Below, piece by piece: positions 22,752 through 29,882 of a stretch of 29,882 nucleotides of DNA (the stretch's first letter is position 1; the number at the start of each line of letters is the position of its first letter). Location of the stretch: the NCBI GenBank assembly GCA_946479985.1, contig CAMLIF010000035.1, positions 1 to 29,882 on the forward strand. Direction: 5' to 3'. The stretch comes from an uncultured Flavobacteriales bacterium. GTDB taxonomy: Bacteria > Bacteroidota > Bacteroidia > Flavobacteriales > Crocinitomicaceae. The translations under genes and the position numbers were made by a program. Below the pieces are notes generated by a model. It saw only the letters and a program-made list of their open reading frames with translations, had not been told where the DNA came from and did not search any database.

Positions 22752-23369
22752 CTATAGATTTACAAAGTTTTTGATGATCTGCAGTCCGTTTTTCTGACTT
22801 TTCTCAGGGTGAAACTGACAGCCGTAAATGTTACCTTTTTGAAGCATCACGTCAATTTCAATTCCATAATCGCACGTGGCAATTACTTCTGAAGGATTAT
22901 CCAGTTTGCAATAATAGCTGTGAACAAAATAAACATCGTTTTCTGCAGGATCAAGATTGAAGGTTAAAGGACTTTCGTTTTTCAAAACCAGGTTGTTCCA
23001 GCCCATGTGCGGAACCGGAAGATTATCTGTTTTATTTGAAAGTGAGCTGACTTTTCCCGAAACGAGTCCAAGACCTTTATGTATTCCATGTTCATCACTT
23101 TCATCAAGCAATAATTGCATTCCGAGACACAAGCCAAGTAACCATTTTCCTGAAGAAACATAATTTTGAATGGCAACTTCCCAATTGTTCGCCCTCAGAT
23201 TTTGAATAGCCATTCCGAATGCTCCAACTCCGGGTAAAATTGCTTTTTCGACAGTGGAAAGTTCTTCCGCCGAATTTAGGATCAGTACTTTTCCGCCAAC
23301 AAATTCAATTGCATTCTTCACTGATGTGAGATTGCCCATTCCGTAATTGATAATGCCGATTGTATCCAT
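22752..23369 (-). CDS. hisH: HisH-like glutaminase subunit (copy B)
   Basis: A 205-residue class I glutamine amidotransferase. It opens IGIINYGMGNLTSVKNA and has the PGVGAFG loop (46-52), Cys81 in GLCLGMQLL, and His187/Glu189 in FHPEKS, so the triad is complete. It probably supplies ammonia through HisF B to amidotransferase B. It starts 1 nt after pseI, inside the Pse operon, which ties this module to pseudaminic acid modification. It is closer to canonical HisH at the N-terminus than copy A, which has IVSLNGGNVSSV there. Confidence 0.92.
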   Translation of the reverse strand: MDTIGIINYGMGNLTSVKNAIEFVGGKVLILNSAEELSTVEKAILPGVGAFGMAIQNLRANNWEVAIQNYVSSGKWLLGLCLGMQLLLDESDEHGIHKGLGLVSGKVSSLSNKTDNLPVPHMGWNNLVLKNESPLTFNLDPAENDVYFVHSYYCKLDNPSEVIATCDYGIEIDVMLQKGNIYGCQFHPEKSQKNGLQIIKNFVNL

Positions 23370-23370
23370 A

Positions 23371-24387
23371 TTATGCGATGTCGTCCCAACTTAAAGGTTC
23401 TCCGAAAAATTTGTCTTTTGATACTTTCTTTCCCAGAATATCATCCCAGTGAAGAGGATCTAAACCTTTGGAAGGACGAACAATTTTCACGTGTTTTTCG
23501 GTAATAATCTCTCCCGCATTAATATCTGCCTGAAAGTAAATACTGCGTTTAAACTGCAGGCTTTTTTCTTCTTCGGGCAGAATATCCAGTTGTATTTTTC
23601 CAAGTGACTTATAGGCTCTGTTACATTCTTCAACGAGTTGTTTGAATTCGGCAGGTTCCATAGAAAAGGCCGAGTCAACTCCGCCTTCTGATCGATCGAG
23701 CGTGAGATGCTTTTCAATCACTTCGGCTCCAAGAGCAATGGCCGCAACAGAAACTCCAATTCCAATCGTATGATCACTTAATCCGACTGTACAATTGAAT
23801 TTCTCTTTGAAGACAGGAATTGTTACCAGGTTCGAGTTCTCTTCTGAAGCTGGATAAGTGGAGGTGCATTTCAGAACTGTTATGTCCTTACATCCATGTG
23901 CTTTTAATGTTTCAACGGCTGTTTCCAACTGACTTATCTCAGTTGCTCCGGATGAAATAATAACCGGTTTTCCGGTTTGGGCAATTTTCCGGATCAGCGG
24001 AATATGATTGTTTTCAAAAGAAGCTATTTTGTAACGGCTAACGTTCAATGTTTCCAGAAAGTCAACTGCTGTTTCATCGAATGGCGAAGAGAAGATCTCG
24101 ATTCCTATTTCTGATGCGTAATCGAATAATTCTTTATGCCATTCCCACGGTGTCATTGCTTCGGCATACAGGTCGTATAATTTCTTCGACGACCAAAGCG
24201 AGTTTTTGTCTTTGATCACGAAATCGTCACTATCATGATTTAACGTAATGGTATCAGGAGTATACGTTTGCAGTTTTATAGCACTTGCTCCGGCATTTTT
24301 AGCTGCCAGGATAATGGTTTTTGCGCGCTCAATCGACTGGTTGTGATTGCCGCTCATTTCTGCAATGATGTATGGGAATTTAATCAT
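23371..24387 (-). CDS. pseI: Pseudaminic acid synthase
   Basis: A 338-residue NeuB-family enzyme condensing 2,4-diacetamido-2,4,6-trideoxy-L-altrose with phosphoenolpyruvate to give Pse. It begins IIAEMSGNHNQSIERAK and includes IKLQTYTPDT, FSSPFDETAVDFLE, KIASFE, VGLSDHT and IEKHLTLDRSEGGVDSAFS. The C-terminal SAF antifreeze-like domain (about 275-338) has SIYFQADINAGEIIT. The EMSGNHN start distinguishes PseI from NeuB and LegI. A near-consensus box (TATTTTG) lies about 11 nt before the ATG, so it may be transcribed separately from the inserted acyltransferase upstream. Confidence 0.95.
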   Translation of the reverse strand: MIKFPYIIAEMSGNHNQSIERAKTIILAAKNAGASAIKLQTYTPDTITLNHDSDDFVIKDKNSLWSSKKLYDLYAEAMTPWEWHKELFDYASEIGIEIFSSPFDETAVDFLETLNVSRYKIASFENNHIPLIRKIAQTGKPVIISSGATEISQLETAVETLKAHGCKDITVLKCTSTYPASEENSNLVTIPVFKEKFNCTVGLSDHTIGIGVSVAAIALGAEVIEKHLTLDRSEGGVDSAFSMEPAEFKQLVEECNRAYKSLGKIQLDILPEEEKSLQFKRSIYFQADINAGEIITEKHVKIVRPSKGLDPLHWDDILGKKVSKDKFFGEPLSWDDIA

Positions 24388-24484
24388 TTATGCTGGTTCA
24401 AAATATCTTATTTCTTCCTTGTATAACTTTTGTTCAATGATTGTGAAAGTGTTCAGCTGTAAAATTGAAATGCATACAATACAT

Positions 24485-25642
24485 CTACACTGATGTCTGG
24501 TTACTCGTATCTATTGAGGTGAATTTGTTTTTTAATGAAAGAAATCTTGATTCATAATACCTGAAACTTATTTTACTTAAAAACAAAGTAAAGATAAAAG
24601 CAATAACGCCAATAGAAAATAAAGTAATGAAATTAGTTTTCGGAAAATGTAATATGCGAACCAGAATATCAATTATGGTAATAGCTATCGGGTGAATTAA
24701 ATATATACCATAAGTATATTTTCCCCATTTATTTGCGAATGACAGATTTGAAAGATTCAATATTGATTTTCTTTTCGTAATAGCCTGAGCAGCGATAATT
24801 AATGCAAAAGAAAAGGCTATAAACACTCGTCCGATAGCCGTGCCATATTTAAAAGAAAAGATTGACTCAGACCAGAAAACTAAACAGAACGAGAAAATAA
24901 AGAGAACAATATGGATTTGTGTAGAACTGTTTTCAAACAAAGACCTGATTTTTATATTTGATTTTATTAATAGAGCCATTAAACCTCCAATGCCAAGGTC
25001 AAGCAATACCGAAAAAGTATGAAAATATAAAACCACACCATCATCATTATTCATTATCCGAAAAAGAATGGATCCTATAATAACGAGTAATATACCATAA
25101 ACCCAGAGTTGTCTTCTTAAAAAGAAGAGTAATGGCCAAAACAAATAAAATTGTTCTTCAATTGAAACAGACCACGTAATGTTTTGCGACATAGCATCAC
25201 TACCAACATGAAATTTTTCTATGTGGATTACGTCAAAATTACTCAAAAAGGATAGGTGATAGAGAATGTTTGACCCAAGTGGATTATTCATTCCAAACAT
25301 CGATTTCAGTGCAGGATAAATCAAAAATGAAAAACCAACTACTAAAAAATATAATGGCCAAATTCTAAGAACCCTCCTCATGTAAAATTTTTTGACAGAT
25401 ATTTTGAGGTTTAATTCATATTCACTGATTAGAAGATACGTGATTAAGAACCCTGACAACACAAAAAATATAGAAACACCTGTTCCACCGTTACTTATTG
25501 TGTTAAGTAGTTTCTCCCAAAAAGTATTTTTAATTGGCAGATATTGGTATGATGGGCTAATAGCATGTCCAAGAAAAACCATTAGTGCGGCTATGAATCG
25601 AATTGAATCTAAATTCTTAAAATATAATTTGTCCTGATTCAT
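24485..25642 (-). CDS. Acyltransferase 3 family membrane protein (OafA/YrhL-like), probable glycan O-acetyltransferase
   Basis: A 385-residue polytopic inner-membrane protein with about ten hydrophobic segments. The N-terminus LDSIRFIAALMVFLGHAIS carries the conserved Arg15 and the catalytic-type His26. STNGGTG-like and FFVLSGFLITYLL elements, WSVSIEEQFYLFWPLL and YGIYLIHPIAI are hallmarks of the family. It would move an acetyl or other acyl group to the glycan. It is visibly more AT-rich than the pse genes, flanked by 97-nt and 74-nt gaps in an otherwise overlapping operon, and splits pseH from pseI. It looks like a later insertion. No repeats are seen at its ends. Confidence 0.92.
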   Translation of the reverse strand: MNQDKLYFKNLDSIRFIAALMVFLGHAISPSYQYLPIKNTFWEKLLNTISNGGTGVSIFFVLSGFLITYLLISEYELNLKISVKKFYMRRVLRIWPLYFLVVGFSFLIYPALKSMFGMNNPLGSNILYHLSFLSNFDVIHIEKFHVGSDAMSQNITWSVSIEEQFYLFWPLLFFLRRQLWVYGILLVIIGSILFRIMNNDDGVVLYFHTFSVLLDLGIGGLMALLIKSNIKIRSLFENSSTQIHIVLFIFSFCLVFWSESIFSFKYGTAIGRVFIAFSFALIIAAQAITKRKSILNLSNLSFANKWGKYTYGIYLIHPIAITIIDILVRILHFPKTNFITLFSIGVIAFIFTLFLSKISFRYYESRFLSLKNKFTSIDTSNQTSV

Positions 25643-25716
25643 GAATGTTTTGACTTTGAATCAAAGGACATACTCTGGATAGAAATTCTCATAGGTTGAT
25701 TCATTTTCAGTAATTA

Positions 25717-26175
25717 TTAAGGTCTCAAGCAAATCATTTCTAAGCTTGAATGTCCTTGAATATCCAGGGTTTTAACGAATTTAAAGTTAGCTTTTTCAAA
25801 TGATTTGATGGAGCCAATATTCTCTTTTTTAATAAACGCACTGATTCGGGTAACAGGATGTTTCTCTGAAAAGACCCGCGATCCGAGTGCGATAATTTGA
25901 GAACCGTAGTTTTTACCACGATGTACAGGAGCGACGATAACTCCTATTATAGCCTTATCTCCGGAAAAAGAAAAACGAACCATTCCGATTGGAATAGAAT
26001 CTGCTTCAAAGATCAGGATCGTGTCTTCCTGCTTCAAACGCTGTTCAAACCAGGATAAATGGCCACTCCATTCAATTGGTTCAGAATTGAAAGAGTTCTT
26101 TCTTGTTTCCGGATCGTTTGACCAATCAAAAACCAGTTTTGCATCTTCTATTGTAGCTTGCCTGCTTGTAATCAT
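25717..26175 (-). CDS. pseH: UDP-4-amino-4,6-dideoxy-N-acetyl-beta-L-altrosamine N-acetyltransferase
   Basis: A 152-residue GNAT acetyltransferase that adds the N4 acetyl group from acetyl-CoA in the Pse pathway. ATIEDAKLVFDWSNDPETRKNSF is the substrate-side helix of PseH-type proteins; the acetyl-CoA loop appears as VAPVHRGKNYGSQI (the Q/RxxGxG/A region). A start three codons earlier exists, but ATG 26175 overlaps the pseG stop as ATGA. The assignment over a generic GNAT relies on that N-terminal pattern and on position after pseG. Confidence 0.88.
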   Translation of the reverse strand: MITSRQATIEDAKLVFDWSNDPETRKNSFNSEPIEWSGHLSWFEQRLKQEDTILIFEADSIPIGMVRFSFSGDKAIIGVIVAPVHRGKNYGSQIIALGSRVFSEKHPVTRISAFIKKENIGSIKSFEKANFKFVKTLDIQGHSSLEMICLRP

Positions 26176-27128
26176 AGGAAACAATTTGAGATGAATGTAT
26201 GAATTCGATCTTCGGCATTTCCATCAATCAGCTTTTTTTGCTGTTCGAATAATCTTTCCTGAACTTCTTTGTTTTCAGCGTTTTTGAGCAGAGAATTGAA
26301 ATATTCTGAGTTCGCTTTTAATTTTGCCGGATCAATTTCGAAAGCGGCGTTATGGTGTATAATCTGTATGTGAAGTAATTGCTGATTGTCATACAAACAA
26401 GTTGTGAAAACCAATTTACGTAATGCAATCATTTCACAGGCAATGGTGCTTGAACTGACCAGGCAGATTGAATATTTCTCTGCGGTTTGAATAAGCTCCT
26501 GTGCTGAAAGGTTAAAGTATAATTGAAGTCCTGAATTACTTTCACTCAAACGTTTCAACGCTTCAAAATCAGCCCCGGTTTTTGGATATAAAACGCCGAT
26601 TCGCGCGAATACTTTTTCAGACAGAAGTTTCTCAACTATACGCAGGGAATTAGACGATTCATCTGTTCCGCCGAAAGCAATGAAAACGGAGTCGATTGAT
26701 TGAAATTTAAATTCTTTGTTTCGTGCAGCTTCCAGAAATTCAGGGCGCAGCAAACTGTAATTCAATCCTCTTCCGGGAATATTTTGCTCATTCACAGATG
26801 AGTTGAACCAATGTTTTGTTGGATAGAGTTGTTGTTTGAAGTCGGAAATTTCCACAAAGGGGATTTCACTTTTTATTAGAGTGGAAATAAGATTCGAATT
26901 GAATCCATAGCTGTCTAAAATAACTAAATCGAAGATGTTGTAATGCTCAAATTTTTCAAAATCATCTGTTTGAAGCAGATTAACAGTTGTTTTTGGTAAA
27001 TCCGGATTATTAGACAGTATTGAAACCCTGAAATTGCCTGAAATAATTTGAGCAAGAGCTGCTGATCTGTAAAAATGTCCAAGTCCATTCCCTGGACCGG
27101 CTTCACAAACAATTAATACCGACTTCAT
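26172..27128 (-). CDS. pseG: UDP-2,4-diacetamido-2,4,6-trideoxy-beta-L-altropyranose hydrolase
   Basis: A 318-residue GT-B-like nucleotide-sugar hydrolase that releases UDP before the PseI step. CEAGPGNGLGHFYRSAALAQ (from residue 8) contains the GxGHxxR signature with His18. The C-terminal half has FIAFGGTDESS and CLVSSSTIACEMIALRKLVFT, the UDP-binding region. The frame starts upstream at 27167, but ATG 27128 overlaps pseF's stop as ATGA. Somewhat more diverged than the neighbouring pse genes, as usual for PseG. Confidence 0.92.
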   Translation of the reverse strand: MKSVLIVCEAGPGNGLGHFYRSAALAQIISGNFRVSILSNNPDLPKTTVNLLQTDDFEKFEHYNIFDLVILDSYGFNSNLISTLIKSEIPFVEISDFKQQLYPTKHWFNSSVNEQNIPGRGLNYSLLRPEFLEAARNKEFKFQSIDSVFIAFGGTDESSNSLRIVEKLLSEKVFARIGVLYPKTGADFEALKRLSESNSGLQLYFNLSAQELIQTAEKYSICLVSSSTIACEMIALRKLVFTTCLYDNQQLLHIQIIHHNAAFEIDPAKLKANSEYFNSLLKNAENKEVQERLFEQQKKLIDGNAEDRIHTFISNCFL

Positions 27129-27814
27129 GACCTGAGCAGTTGATACTTTAATTCGGCAAGTTTCCAATCTTCTTCGTTATCAATATCCTGAACAAGCGAT
27201 TCGGGAAACTCAAAATAACCGGTTGCATCTGTGAAAAACGATTGATGATCTTCAAAAATCGTTTTGTCGAGCATGTAAAACTGACCTGTATCGTGATAGA
27301 ATATTTCCAAATCCTGTGTTCTGGTTTGAGCGTATTCCGGGTGTTTGAAATTTGCCAACCCATTGTTTAACGAAATTGCTCGTTGAATCGGATGTTCGTA
27401 TCTGGTGATCGCTACAACTGAGTTCAGCTTTTCGGATTCCAGTTTCTGAACGGAAGTTTGAATCATTTCAGGCGTTACGAAAACCGAAGTTGGATATACG
27501 CAGCAAATGGTTTCGAATGATTCTCCGTTTAATTTCAATTGGTCAAGAACTTCTTTGATCACCGGAAAAGTAGCTGCAGTATCAGAAGCATTTTCGGCAC
27601 TCCTCACAAACGGAACTTCAGCTCCGGCTTGTTTGGCAGCTGCCGCAATTTCCTCATCGTCCGTTGAAACAATAATTCGATCGAAAACACCTGATTTCAC
27701 TAGTGTTTCTATTGGATAGGCGATGATCGGTTTTCCATGAAAAAGCTTAATGTTTTTGCGAGGAATACGTTTACTTCCTCCACGTGCCGGTATGATCGCT
27801 ATTCTACTTTTCAT
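27125..27814 (-). CDS. pseF: CMP-pseudaminic acid cytidylyltransferase
   Basis: A 229-residue cytidylyltransferase activating Pse with CTP. RGGSKRIPRKNIKLFHGKP (11-29) is the CTP-binding motif; IIVSTDDEEIA and CVYPTSVFVTPE follow. The LFHGKPIIAYPI segment and length fit PseF rather than NeuA (N-acetylneuraminate) proteins. An ATG at 27823 and a TTG at 27826 are possible starts; I prefer 27814, where MKSRIAIIPARGG matches the family. It overlaps pseC by 11 nt. Confidence 0.93.
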   Translation of the reverse strand: MKSRIAIIPARGGSKRIPRKNIKLFHGKPIIAYPIETLVKSGVFDRIIVSTDDEEIAAAAKQAGAEVPFVRSAENASDTAATFPVIKEVLDQLKLNGESFETICCVYPTSVFVTPEMIQTSVQKLESEKLNSVVAITRYEHPIQRAISLNNGLANFKHPEYAQTRTQDLEIFYHDTGQFYMLDKTIFEDHQSFFTDATGYFEFPESLVQDIDNEEDWKLAELKYQLLRS

Positions 27815-28973
27815 AAAATGCATCAATTGTATCTAAGACAAATTGAATTTCTTCGTTTGTCAGAGCGGGGAACATTGGAAGAGAGAGACATTGTTCGTAA
27901 TACTTTTCTGCAACAGGGAAATCGCCTTGTTTCCATCCTTTTTGCGTGTAATATGGCATCAGGTGAATGGGGAAATAGTGGATTTGCGCAAAAATATTCT
28001 TCGAGCGCAGGTAATTGTATAATTCCAGCCGGTCTTCCACAAGAATCACATACAAATGGTAAGCATGTTCTTCTGAAAAGCGACTGTGGTTTTTTATGTA
28101 AGAGCGGGAATCGAAACGTTGGTTGTAAACCTGGGCAATTTCCCGTCTTCGTTTTAATCCTGCGTCTGCTTTCGACAACTGCGAATTTCCAAGTGCTGCC
28201 TGAATGTCGGTTAACCGGTAGTTGAATCCGAGCTCCTGCATTTCCATGTACCAAAGTGGATAATTGTCTTTTCCACCGGTCAGTTGAACGTCATTCGTAA
28301 GTAAATCTTGCTCACGCGTGATTCCATGGGTGCGTAGTTGGAGCAATTTCCTGTAGAAATCTTCCTTGTTGGTGGTAATCATTCCGCCTTCACCACAGGC
28401 AATATGTTTTACCGGGTGAAATGAAAAAACAGAAAGATCTGTTAATTCTCCTGAACCGGATTTCGTTTTTGTTAAAGACGTTTTTCCTCCAGGACTATGG
28501 CAAGCATCTTCCAGAATCCATAATCCGTAATGATCCGCCAATTTTTTTAATGCTTCAAAATCACAAACTCTTCCGGCAAAATTCACGGCAATTATTCCGG
28601 AATAAGCAGTTGGATCATTTTGAAGCAACGTCTCCACTTTTTTTACATCAATCAGCCACGAGTCAGCTTCAATGTCTACAAATTCAATTTCTCCGCCTAC
28701 GTATTCGATACAATTGGTAGAAGCAACAAAAGACAGGGGTGGAGCTATTATTTTTTTCGAGGTATCCAAACAAAGCGCTGCCAGATGAAGCGCGGCAGTT
28801 CCGTTGGCAACAGCAACAGCGTATTTTGAGCCGACATACTCTGCGAAGTTTTTTTCAAAAGTTGCAATATGTGGCCCCTGAGTCAGAAAATCAGATTGCA
28901 GTACATCAATTACCGCCTGAATGTCGTTCTCGTCTATTGTTTGTTTGCCGTATGGAATCACTTTGTTATTCAT
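27804..28973 (-). CDS. pseC: UDP-4-amino-4,6-dideoxy-N-acetyl-beta-L-altrosamine transaminase
   Basis: A 389-residue PLP-dependent DegT/DnrJ/EryC1/StrS aminotransferase, the second Pse step (glutamate as amino donor). It begins VIPYGKQTIDENDIQAV; NGTAALHLAAL (about 57-67), EDACHSPGG (155-163) and SFHPVKHIACGEGGM with the PLP Lys189 are intact. The open frame reaches 29057, but that extension reads through the end of pseB. ATG 28973 overlaps the pseB stop by 8 nt and is the family start. Confidence 0.95.
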   Translation of the reverse strand: MNNKVIPYGKQTIDENDIQAVIDVLQSDFLTQGPHIATFEKNFAEYVGSKYAVAVANGTAALHLAALCLDTSKKIIAPPLSFVASTNCIEYVGGEIEFVDIEADSWLIDVKKVETLLQNDPTAYSGIIAVNFAGRVCDFEALKKLADHYGLWILEDACHSPGGKTSLTKTKSGSGELTDLSVFSFHPVKHIACGEGGMITTNKEDFYRKLLQLRTHGITREQDLLTNDVQLTGGKDNYPLWYMEMQELGFNYRLTDIQAALGNSQLSKADAGLKRRREIAQVYNQRFDSRSYIKNHSRFSEEHAYHLYVILVEDRLELYNYLRSKNIFAQIHYFPIHLMPYYTQKGWKQGDFPVAEKYYEQCLSLPMFPALTNEEIQFVLDTIDAFYEK

Positions 28974-29882
28974 TCGGCATTTGCGTTTTGATCTTTTCAG
29001 TGAGTGTTTCAACCGTTTCCCACTCTTTATTGTTTCCTGAATTATAATGGAAACCAACAGGAACTTTTACCGCATTAAAATGTTTTGTGTAATCGCCTAG
29101 ATCAAATTGAGTTACCTGTGGGAGAATTACATAGTATTTTCCGAGATCGTACGTTGTAAAAGCATCTGAGCTGGTAATCATTTCCTCATGAATTTTCTCG
29201 CCGGGACGAATCCCAATGACCTTTACGGGAACACCGGGAGCGACCGCTTCAGCTACATCGGTGATTTTATAGGAAGGGATTTTTGGCACAAATAATTCGC
29301 CACCCCAGGCTTTGTCGAGTGCATGCAGAACCATTTCTACACCTTCCTGAAGAGAAATATTGAAACGCGTCATTTCCGGATGCGTAATCGGAATTTCCCC
29401 GGCTTCTTTTAACTTCTGAAAGAAAGGAATTACTGAGCCATTGGAACCCATTACGTTTCCATAACGAACTACTGAAAAATCAATTTTCTTTTGTCCTTTA
29501 ATATTGTTTGCTGCAATGAATAGCTTGTCGGAAGTGAGTTTTGTGGCACCGTACAGATTAATAGGGGCACAAGCTTTATCAGTAGAAAGAGCAACCACTT
29601 TTTCCACGTTTGTTTCCAGGCTTGCACGAATTACGTTTTCTGCTCCGCCGATATTGGTTTTCACACATTCGTCCGGATTGTATTCTGCAATGTGTACATG
29701 TTTCATTGCTGCGGCATGAATCACATAATCAATACCGTTCATTGCGCGTTTCAGCCGCTCAAAATCGCGCACATCTCCAATAAAGTAACGGATAGCTTTG
29801 TGCCTGGAATCGGGGAACTGCTGATTCATCAGGTACTGCTTTTGCTCGTCGCGACTGTAAATCACCAATCGGTGAATATCCG
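28966..29882 (-). CDS. pseB: UDP-N-acetylglucosamine 4,6-dehydratase (inverting), 5' end cut by window edge
   Basis: About 305 residues, open to the right edge; the first ~30 residues with the GxxGxxG loop are outside. An extended SDR that removes water from UDP-GlcNAc and inverts C5, the first Pse step. VIYSRDEQKQYLMNQ, HAAAMKHVHIAEYNP, LSTDKACAPINLYGATK (catalytic Asp-Lys and Tyr) and RYGNVMGSNGSVIPFF are all characteristic, as is the C-terminal GEKIHEEMI. It overlaps pseC and opens the pseBCFGH order. The TTG at 29868 is only a frame artefact, not the start. Confidence 0.96.
   Translation of the reverse strand, partial: DIHRLVIYSRDEQKQYLMNQQFPDSRHKAIRYFIGDVRDFERLKRAMNGIDYVIHAAAMKHVHIAEYNPDECVKTNIGGAENVIRASLETNVEKVVALSTDKACAPINLYGATKLTSDKLFIAANNIKGQKKIDFSVVRYGNVMGSNGSVIPFFQKLKEAGEIPITHPEMTRFNISLQEGVEMVLHALDKAWGGELFVPKIPSYKITDVAEAVAPGVPVKVIGIRPGEKIHEEMITSSDAFTTYDLGKYYVILPQVTQFDLGDYTKHFNAVKVPVGFHYNSGNNKEWETVETLTEKIKTQMPNE

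Noticed and set aside
23371..24387. NeuB (sialic acid) or legionaminic acid synthase
   Set aside because: The IIAEMSGNHN start and the complete pseB, C, F, G, H set around it fit PseI; no NeuC-type or Leg-specific genes were seen.
27737..28225. Plus-strand ORF of 162 residues and a minus-strand ORF of 143 residues at 27823-28254
   Set aside because: Both lie within pseC, which is full length with all catalytic residues; their low-complexity, Cys/Arg-rich translations are typical of shadow frames.

Overview
The window is a piece of a Bacteroidota chromosome, most likely Flavobacteriales. The grounds are the family content, a GldM C-terminus-like domain, starts without Shine-Dalgarno sequences, and TAnnTTTG-type promoter boxes; the placement is inference. 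Nearly everything is on the minus strand. About 24 kb (3733 to the right edge) is a surface-glycan biosynthesis locus built around pseudaminic acid (Pse).

Left end (1-3667): an AraC-family regulator cut by the edge, coupled to a short-chain dehydrogenase and preceded by a tandem direct repeat that looks like its operator. Next come a PhnB-like VOC protein and a two-domain AHSA1/SRPBCC protein, then an exported protein of unknown function ending in a GldM-C-like domain.

Glycan locus, downstream half (3733-10895): asnB-type asparagine synthase, then a plus-strand island (GIY-YIG nuclease between inverted REP-like copies, plus an unlisted 56-residue peptide gene with a Cys-x-x-Cys tail), then two GT4 glycosyltransferases, an extended-SDR epimerase and a WbpG-type sugar amidotransferase. 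Three genes here (asnB, the epimerase and the amidotransferase) share TATTTTYG exactly 5 nt before the ATG, suggesting leaderless or nearly leaderless mRNAs.

Centre (10982-20809): a HisF/HisH pair, three GT2 enzymes, a head-to-tail double GT4 protein, a GT-B/CDP-glycerol-transferase-like protein, a PhyH-type dioxygenase and a zinc-ribbon methyltransferase, mostly coupled by ATGA or TAATG overlaps.

Right part (20809-29882): a second amidotransferase/HisF/HisH set and the complete CMP-Pse pathway, reading pseB-pseC-pseF-pseG-pseH, an inserted O-acyltransferase, then pseI. Together the genes predict synthesis of CMP-Pse from UDP-GlcNAc, two Gln-fed amidine/amide-forming modules acting on sugars, and a set of transferases assembling and decorating the glycan. 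Both HisF copies lack the catalytic Asp11, which argues against a histidine-pathway role. No Wzx flippase or Wzy polymerase is visible in the window. There are no tRNA, rRNA, CRISPR or transposase genes, and no gene-free stretch over 300 bases.
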